Origin: Iodidimonas nitroreducens
Lineage (GTDB): Bacteria > Pseudomonadota > Alphaproteobacteria > Sphingomonadales > Rhodothalassiaceae
Length of the DNA stretch: 64,000 bases
Assembly: GCA_000710935.1 (NCBI GenBank)
Contig: BAYV01000007.1
Coordinates: 1 to 64,000 of the forward strand
Reading direction: 5' to 3'
Numbering within the stretch: position 1 is the first letter of the stretch; each line of letters opens with the position of its first letter. The notes below the pieces were generated by a model. That model had not been told where the DNA came from. It worked only from the letters and a program-made list of their open reading frames with translations, and did not search any database. Shown piece by piece: positions 57,230-64,000 of the stretch. A program made the translations under genes and the position numbers.

Positions 57230-58162
57230 TTATTGCGCCAACCGGGGTCGGACCATCGTTTCGGCAAGCAAGGTTGCCTGCTTTCCATTGCTCGCCATGA
57301 CATCCGCCCCCACATATTTGACCATGGCCGGTTTTTCAAGAAAAAGCGCACCACCCACCATGATATAAAGTGATCCATTTGATGAATGACGTCGTAATGA
57401 TTTAATTGTTTTTTTTATCCATTCAAGCTCTTGATCGCCGCTGGCGGAAAAGCCCGCGATAATGAAATGGTCATTGGCCACCTGATCAACCAGTTCCTGT
57501 CGGCTCCATCCCAAGGCATTCCTGACATACCAGCCAGCGATCCGAAATAATTCGCACACCATCGTCGAACCGAAAATATGCTGCTCATTGGGTGCGGTGA
57601 TCATCAGTGCCCGGCGCGTGCGGGTCATTCCCGATGGCGCATCCGGATGGCCATGCAATAAACTGCGCAATAAATAGGTCAATGATCCCATCGCCATGGT
57701 CACCTGCGCGAAATCCGCATCATCATCTTCCCATAAATCACCCAGCCGCCGTGCACAGGGGGCAAAAATCCCCAAACACAAGGTCTCGATTCGGGCCCCA
57801 TTGTCGCGCATACGATCCAGCATCATTTCAGCGGCATCGATATCCCCGGCCAGAATGATGCGGGTCAACCGTTCGATATCCTTGGGATCGGGAAGCCAAA
57901 CATCATACGACTCATTGGCGTTGCTTTGATCCTCGCCACGACAGGCCATCAACAAACGCGGAATGATGTCGCTTTCGATGGCAGACGCCCATTCGCCGAA
58001 CCGTGCCTTGCTGATCGGCATATCCGATGCTGTTGAAGAGGCCATATCGCGGCGAGACTCTGCGGAACTTTGCGGTTTTGAAGACGTCCTTTCCTGCGCA
58101 TCCGATAAGGATGTCGCCATATGATTACTGAAGCTGTCTTCCCCTCGGAACATATTTGGCAT
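57230..58162 (-). CDS. aerR: PpaA/AerR-type cobalamin-binding antirepressor
   Basis: 310 residues. A helical cap (about 95-170) precedes a B12-binding fold with ITAPNEQHIFGSTM; His195 is the likely cobalt ligand. The first 50 residues are Ser-rich and unconserved. AerR/PpaA binds hydroxocobalamin under light and relieves PpsR repression; linkage to ppsR is normal. Whether ppaA or aerR is the right name depends on species convention. Confidence 0.9.
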   Translation of the reverse strand: MPNMFRGEDSFSNHMATSLSDAQERTSSKPQSSAESRRDMASSTASDMPISKARFGEWASAIESDIIPRLLMACRGEDQSNANESYDVWLPDPKDIERLTRIILAGDIDAAEMMLDRMRDNGARIETLCLGIFAPCARRLGDLWEDDDADFAQVTMAMGSLTYLLRSLLHGHPDAPSGMTRTRRALMITAPNEQHIFGSTMVCELFRIAGWYVRNALGWSRQELVDQVANDHFIIAGFSASGDQELEWIKKTIKSLRRHSSNGSLYIMVGGALFLEKPAMVKYVGADVMASNGKQATLLAETMVRPRLAQ

Positions 58163-58464
58163 GGTAAATCCCCGCTCTGATATGAAGCCAAAAGTTTACA
58201 CAGAAAAGCGTCAATAATCTAATTAAATCAGACATTCCAACAATAACAGTGAGTTAATCAGGATTGATCGCAATTATTTTTACTGTTTTGTGCAGGCGCA
58301 CAATAATAATTCCAGCTTATTTCCGCATCATTGTAATGATTTTCTGACGTAAATCTAGATTGACAGTTCTGGAGAGTCGCGGTTAGTCTGTTTCCTGTGA
58401 CCCAAAGCCTGCGGCCAATCGAGATCGGCCCTTTTAGCAGGCATATGAATGCAAGGACGATGCT
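58163..58464. other. Divergent aerR-bchF control region
   Basis: 302 AT-rich bases without a gene. Contains the perfect palindrome TTGTGC-AGGC-GCACAA at 58288-58303 and a near-PpsR motif at 58348-58365. The AT-rich stretch 58200-58290 probably holds the aerR promoter. No small gene was found. Confidence 0.6.
58348..58365. promoter_or_regulatory. Near-consensus PpsR site upstream of bchF
   Basis: CGT-N12-ACA, one base off TGT-N12-ACA, 100 bases before the bchF start; inner bases AAATCTAGATT form a palindrome. Confidence 0.5.
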
Positions 58465-60275
<1,811 letters not shown>

Positions 60276-60276
60276 T

Positions 60277-61827
60277 ATGGATCTCACCATCTGGACATAT
60301 GAAGCCCCGCCCCATGTAGGCGCCATGCGCATCGCCACCGCCATGCGTGGGGTGCATTATGTGCTTCATGCGCCGCAGGGCGATACCTATGCCGATCTTT
60401 TATTCACGATGATCGAGCGCAATAAAACCCGCCCGCCGGTAACCTATACCACCTTCCAGGCCCGCGATCTGGGCAGCGATACCGCCAATCTATTCACCAC
60501 CGCCTTGAAGCAGGCCTATGAACGCTTTCAGCCGCAGGCGATTTTGGTGGGATCATCGTGCACCGCTGAATTGATTCAGGATGATCCGGCGGGTCTGGGC
60601 CGGGCCTTGAATCTGCCGGTGCCCATCATTCCTTTGGAGTTGCCATCCTATCAGCGCAAGGAAAACTGGGGGGCTGCGGAAACATTCTATCAGCTTGTTC
60701 GCACCCTGGCGGCCCCCGCAAAAACCGATGCCGCCGATGCACCGGCAAAAGCGGATCGGGCACCGCGCTGCAATATTCTTGGCCCCACGGCTTTGGGCTT
60801 TCGCCATCGTGATGATCTGGCGGAAATTCGCGGGCTTTTGACATCCATGGGGATCGAAATTTCGGTCACCGCCCCCCTTGATGCCACGCCTGCCGATCTC
60901 GCCCGTTTGGGGGAAGCGGATTTCAATGTCGTTCTTTATCCCGAAATCGCCGACAACACGGCCCAATGGCTCAAGCGCAGCTTTGGCCAGCCTTTCACCA
61001 AATGTATTCCCATCGGGGTGGGGGCGACCTGCGATTTCATCCGCGAAGTGGCGGCTTTGTCCGGGGTTGATGCGTCGGCGCTTTTGGCGGACGACCGTTC
61101 GCGCCTGCCATGGTATTCGGCTTCCATCGATTCCAATTATCTGACCGGCAAGCGGGTCTTTATTTTCGGCGATGCCACCCATGCCGTGGCAGCCGCGCGC
61201 ATTGCCTCTAAAGAACTGGGCTTCACCGTTGCTGGCCTCGGCACCTATTCCCGCGAATTTGCCCGTGATGTGCGCACCATGGCCGAGGAACTGGGGATCG
61301 AGCCTTTGATCAGCGACGATTATCTGGCGGTCGAAGCCGCGATCATCGAAGCCCGCCCCGAACTGATTTTAGGCACCCAGATGGAGCGCCATATCGCCAA
61401 GCGTTTGGGCCTGCCCTGTGCGGTGATTTCAGCACCGGTGCATGTGCAGGATTTCCCGGCGCGCTATTCCCCGCAAATGGGTTTTGAAGGCGCCAATGTG
61501 CTGTTTGATAGCTGGGTGCATCCGCTGATGATGGGCCTTGAGGAACATCTTTTGGGCATGTTCCGCGATGATTTTGAATTTTCCGATGATGCCGCTCCAT
61601 CGCATCTGGCAGGCGAAGGGGCCCGGCGGAACGAGACTGACGACAGCAAGGAGCACACCCCCCAAGACCTGGGCTGGAATGATGAAGCCGCCCGCGAACT
61701 GCGCAAAATTCCGTTTTTCGTGCGGGGCAAAGCCCGCCGCAATACCGAGATTTTTGCCCGGGATCGCGGCCTGACAATGATCAACCTGGATGTATTATAC
61801 GATGCCAAAGCGCATTTCGGACGATAA
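60277..61827 (+). CDS. bchB: Light-independent protochlorophyllide reductase subunit B
   Basis: 516 residues from [13 protein letters not shown], one base after the bchN stop. Asp36 (unusual fourth cluster ligand) and Cys95 (GSSCTAEL) are at the same numbers as in Rhodobacter BchB. The C-terminal domain [20 protein letters not shown] is typical. The iron protein bchL is not in the window. The end overlaps bchH by 26 bases. Confidence 0.97.
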   Translation: MDLTIWTYEAPPHVGAMRIATAMRGVHYVLHAPQGDTYADLLFTMIERNKTRPPVTYTTFQARDLGSDTANLFTTALKQAYERFQPQAILVGSSCTAELIQDDPAGLGRALNLPVPIIPLELPSYQRKENWGAAETFYQLVRTLAAPAKTDAADAPAKADRAPRCNILGPTALGFRHRDDLAEIRGLLTSMGIEISVTAPLDATPADLARLGEADFNVVLYPEIADNTAQWLKRSFGQPFTKCIPIGVGATCDFIREVAALSGVDASALLADDRSRLPWYSASIDSNYLTGKRVFIFGDATHAVAAARIASKELGFTVAGLGTYSREFARDVRTMAEELGIEPLISDDYLAVEAAIIEARPELILGTQMERHIAKRLGLPCAVISAPVHVQDFPARYSPQMGFEGANVLFDSWVHPLMMGLEEHLLGMFRDDFEFSDDAAPSHLAGEGARRNETDDSKEHTPQDLGWNDEAARELRKIPFFVRGKARRNTEIFARDRGLTMINLDVLYDAKAHFGR

Positions 61828-64000
61828 GGCCAAGCGGTCTGTCCGCATGGTCATCATCACCCTTGATAGCCACCTGTCTGCCTCGGCGGAACGGGCGGCG
61901 GCGCGGCTGCAAACGATCTGCCCCGGTTTTTCTCTCAGCCTTCATGCCGCCGTGGATTGGGCCCATAGCCCGGCCGCGCTGGAACGCTGCAAGGCCGCCG
62001 TGGCCGAAGGCGATATCATTCTGGTCACCATGCTGTTTTTGGAAGATCAAAGCGAGGCCATCCTGCCGGCTTTGCAGGCCCGCCGCCCCCATTGCGATGC
62101 GATGATCGGCATCATGTCATCGGGCGAGATCATCAAACTCACCCGCCTTGGCCGTTTGAATATGGATGGCTCGGGCAAGGGGCCTATGGCGCTTTTGAAA
62201 AAGCTGCGGGGCAAGGGTGGCAAATCCCAATCGAGCTCGGGCGCCGGGCAAATGGCCATGCTGCGCCGCTTGCCCAAAATTCTGCGCTTCATCCCCGGCA
62301 CGGCTCAGGATCTGCGCTCTTATTTCCTGACCATGCAATATTGGCTGGCGGGCTCCGAAGACAATATCACCCATATGGCCGGTTATCTGATCGGCCGCTA
62401 TGCCGCCGAAGGCCGCGCCGCTTTGGGCCAAAACTATAGCCCGCAAGAGCCGGTCTGCTATCCCGATGTGGGGCTTTATCATCCCCGCATGGCAAAAGCC
62501 GCGAAGGGCGATCAGGGCCTGCATGGCCATCGGATGAGCGAAGATTTGAATGATCTGCCCGCTTTTGCGACGAAATCCGAACGCAAATCCCAAACCACTG
62601 TGGGCACGGTGGGGCTGATCGTGATGCGATCCTATGTGCTTTCGGGCGATTGCGCGCATTATGATGCCGTGATCACCGCCCTTGAAAGCCGTGGCCTGCG
62701 GGTGATCCCGGCTTTTGCCAGCGGCTTGGATTGCCGCCCGGCGATCGAGCGCTTTTTCATGGACAAGGGGGTGGCGACCATCGACAGCCTGTTATCCCTG
62801 ACCGGATTTTCCCTTGTTGGCGGCCCTGCCTATAATGACAGCACAGCCGCCGCCGATATGCTGGCCCGGCTCGATGTGCCCTATCTGGCCGCCCATGCGG
62901 TTGAATTTCAATCCCTTGAGCAATGGGAACAGGGCGAAAGCGGCCTCACCCCGATGGAAGCCACGATGATGGTGGCGATCCCCGAACTGGATGGCGCCAC
63001 CGGGCCGATGGTGATCGGTGGCCGGGGCCATCGCCTGAGCCAGGGCGGCAAGGCGCAGGATCCAAGCGCTGGGGATCGTCATATGATCGCCCAGCCGGAT
63101 CGCATCGACAGGCTGGCGGATCGCGTGGCCCATCTGGTGGCTTTGAAGCGCAGTGAACGGGCCGAGCGCCATCTGGCCATTGTGCTGTTTAATTTTCCGC
63201 CCAATTCGGGCAGCACCGGCACAGCGGCTTTTCTATCGGTGTTTCAATCCCTTTATAACAGCCTGAAGGCCCTTGATGCCGCAGGTTACAAGGTGGAATT
63301 GCCCGCCGATGTGGATGAACTGCGCGATCAGATCCTGATCGGCAATGCCGCCCGCCATGGCGCCGAAGCCAATGTGGCGGTGAAAATCAGTGCCGATGAT
63401 CATGTGCGCCGCGAACCCTATCTGGCTGAAATCGAAGCCCAATGGGGCCCCGCACCGGGCCGCGCCCAAAGCGATGGACAATCGATTTTTGTGCTGGGGG
63501 CGCATTTTGGCAATGTCTTTGTGGGCGTGCAGCCTGCCTTTGGCTATGAAGGCGATCCCATGCGCCTGCTCTTTGAAAAAGGCTTGTCGCCCACCCATGC
63601 CTTCAGCGCCTTTTATCGCTATCTGCGCGAGGATTTCAAAGCCCATGCGGTTTTGCATTTCGGCACCCATGGGGCTTTGGAATTCATGCCCGGCAAGCAA
63701 ACCGGGATGACCGCTGCCTGCTGGCCGGACCGGCTGATCGGCAGCCTGCCCAATTTTTATCTTTATGCAGCCAATAATCCATCGGAAGGAGCCATCGCCA
63801 AGCGCCGCTCGGCAGCCACCCTGATCAGCTATCTCAGCCCGGGCATTACCGAGGCGGGGCTGTATCGCGGTTTGAGCGAATTGAAAGAAACCCTTGATCG
63901 CTGGCGTAGCCTTGATGGAACGCGGCAGCCCGAGCGCGATGCGTTGGCCGAATTGATCCAGATCCAGGCCATGGAGCTTGATCTGATCACCCCCGATACC
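61802..64000 (+). CDS. bchH: Magnesium chelatase subunit H, 3' end outside window
   Basis: 733 codons without a stop; full BchH is about 1200 residues. Binds protoporphyrin IX and inserts magnesium with BchI/D. Begins [22 protein letters not shown], an N-terminus seen in other BchH; a second ATG at 61847 is possible but the first overlaps bchB in the coupled style of this cluster. Conserved [17 protein letters not shown] is visible near residue 620. Confidence 0.95.
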   Translation, partial: MPKRISDDKAKRSVRMVIITLDSHLSASAERAAARLQTICPGFSLSLHAAVDWAHSPAALERCKAAVAEGDIILVTMLFLEDQSEAILPALQARRPHCDAMIGIMSSGEIIKLTRLGRLNMDGSGKGPMALLKKLRGKGGKSQSSSGAGQMAMLRRLPKILRFIPGTAQDLRSYFLTMQYWLAGSEDNITHMAGYLIGRYAAEGRAALGQNYSPQEPVCYPDVGLYHPRMAKAAKGDQGLHGHRMSEDLNDLPAFATKSERKSQTTVGTVGLIVMRSYVLSGDCAHYDAVITALESRGLRVIPAFASGLDCRPAIERFFMDKGVATIDSLLSLTGFSLVGGPAYNDSTAAADMLARLDVPYLAAHAVEFQSLEQWEQGESGLTPMEATMMVAIPELDGATGPMVIGGRGHRLSQGGKAQDPSAGDRHMIAQPDRIDRLADRVAHLVALKRSERAERHLAIVLFNFPPNSGSTGTAAFLSVFQSLYNSLKALDAAGYKVELPADVDELRDQILIGNAARHGAEANVAVKISADDHVRREPYLAEIEAQWGPAPGRAQSDGQSIFVLGAHFGNVFVGVQPAFGYEGDPMRLLFEKGLSPTHAFSAFYRYLREDFKAHAVLHFGTHGALEFMPGKQTGMTAACWPDRLIGSLPNFYLYAANNPSEGAIAKRRSAATLISYLSPGITEAGLYRGLSELKETLDRWRSLDGTRQPERDALAELIQIQAMELDLITPDT

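Overview
The window is a chromosomal segment of an alphaproteobacterium that performs (bacterio)chlorophyll-based anoxygenic photosynthesis. Most of its second half is a photosynthesis gene cluster. The evidence is a complete type-II reaction centre and LH1 operon (pufQBALMC), bacteriochlorophyll genes (bchCXYZ, bchOID, bchPG, bchFNBH), carotenoid genes (crtEF, crtDC, crtBI) and the regulator pair ppsR/aerR. Alphaproteobacterial housekeeping blocks flank it on the left (pyrF-lapA-ihfB-rpsA-cmk-aroA; a DivL-type kinase; tsaE-amgK-murU-addB-addA-trxA). The genus cannot be fixed from sequence alone.

Layout. 1-9.1 kb: a malate synthase G gene running off the left edge, a secreted M24 peptidase, then a minus-strand block from aroA down to pyrF. 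9.2-10.4 kb: a TIGR02300 gene, tRNA-Ala(GGC), a 52-bp tandem repeat built on the tRNA 3' end and dispersed palindromic repeats. 10.4-22.3 kb: a plus-strand run from a DivL homologue (Tyr in place of the phospho-His) through cell-wall recycling (amgK-murU) and AddAB recombination genes to thioredoxin. 22.4-29.5 kb: two paralogous TonB-dependent receptors and a short-chain dehydrogenase. 29.5-64 kb: the photosynthesis cluster, open at the right edge inside bchH.

Within the cluster, bchCXYZ-pufQBALMC forms one minus-strand superoperon, with RNA hairpins between pufQ and pufB and between pufA and pufL. crtE-crtF and crtD-crtC diverge from one promoter region. A DUF3422 gene, crtI, crtB and a 69-codon membrane-protein gene form the next operon, followed by bchI-bchD-bchO. 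A c-type cytochrome gene sits alone on the plus strand beside bchI. bchG, a PucC/LhaA-like carrier, bchP and an 89-codon membrane-protein gene follow, then aerR-ppsR, then the divergent bchF-bchN-bchB-bchH. Four exact TGT-N12-ACA motifs (the PpsR/CrtJ operator pattern) lie upstream of bchC, between crtE and crtD, upstream of the DUF3422-crtI-crtB operon and upstream of bchG. This ties the poorly known DUF3422 gene to the photosynthesis regulon.

The genes would make bacteriochlorophyll a (phytylated by BchP/BchG), spheroidene- or spirilloxanthin-series carotenoids (CrtB, I, C, D, F; no crtA seen) and a reaction centre with a tetrahaem cytochrome subunit. No puc (LH2), puh, bchL, bchM or acsF/bchE gene is in the window; some may lie just beyond bchH. 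The most unusual points are the missing ATG/GTG/TTG start codons of crtF and crtC, both of which overlap the preceding gene by CTGA; the three small or unknown genes embedded in the cluster; and a near-exclusive use of T-ending codons for Asp, Asn, His and Tyr in an otherwise GC-rich coding style.
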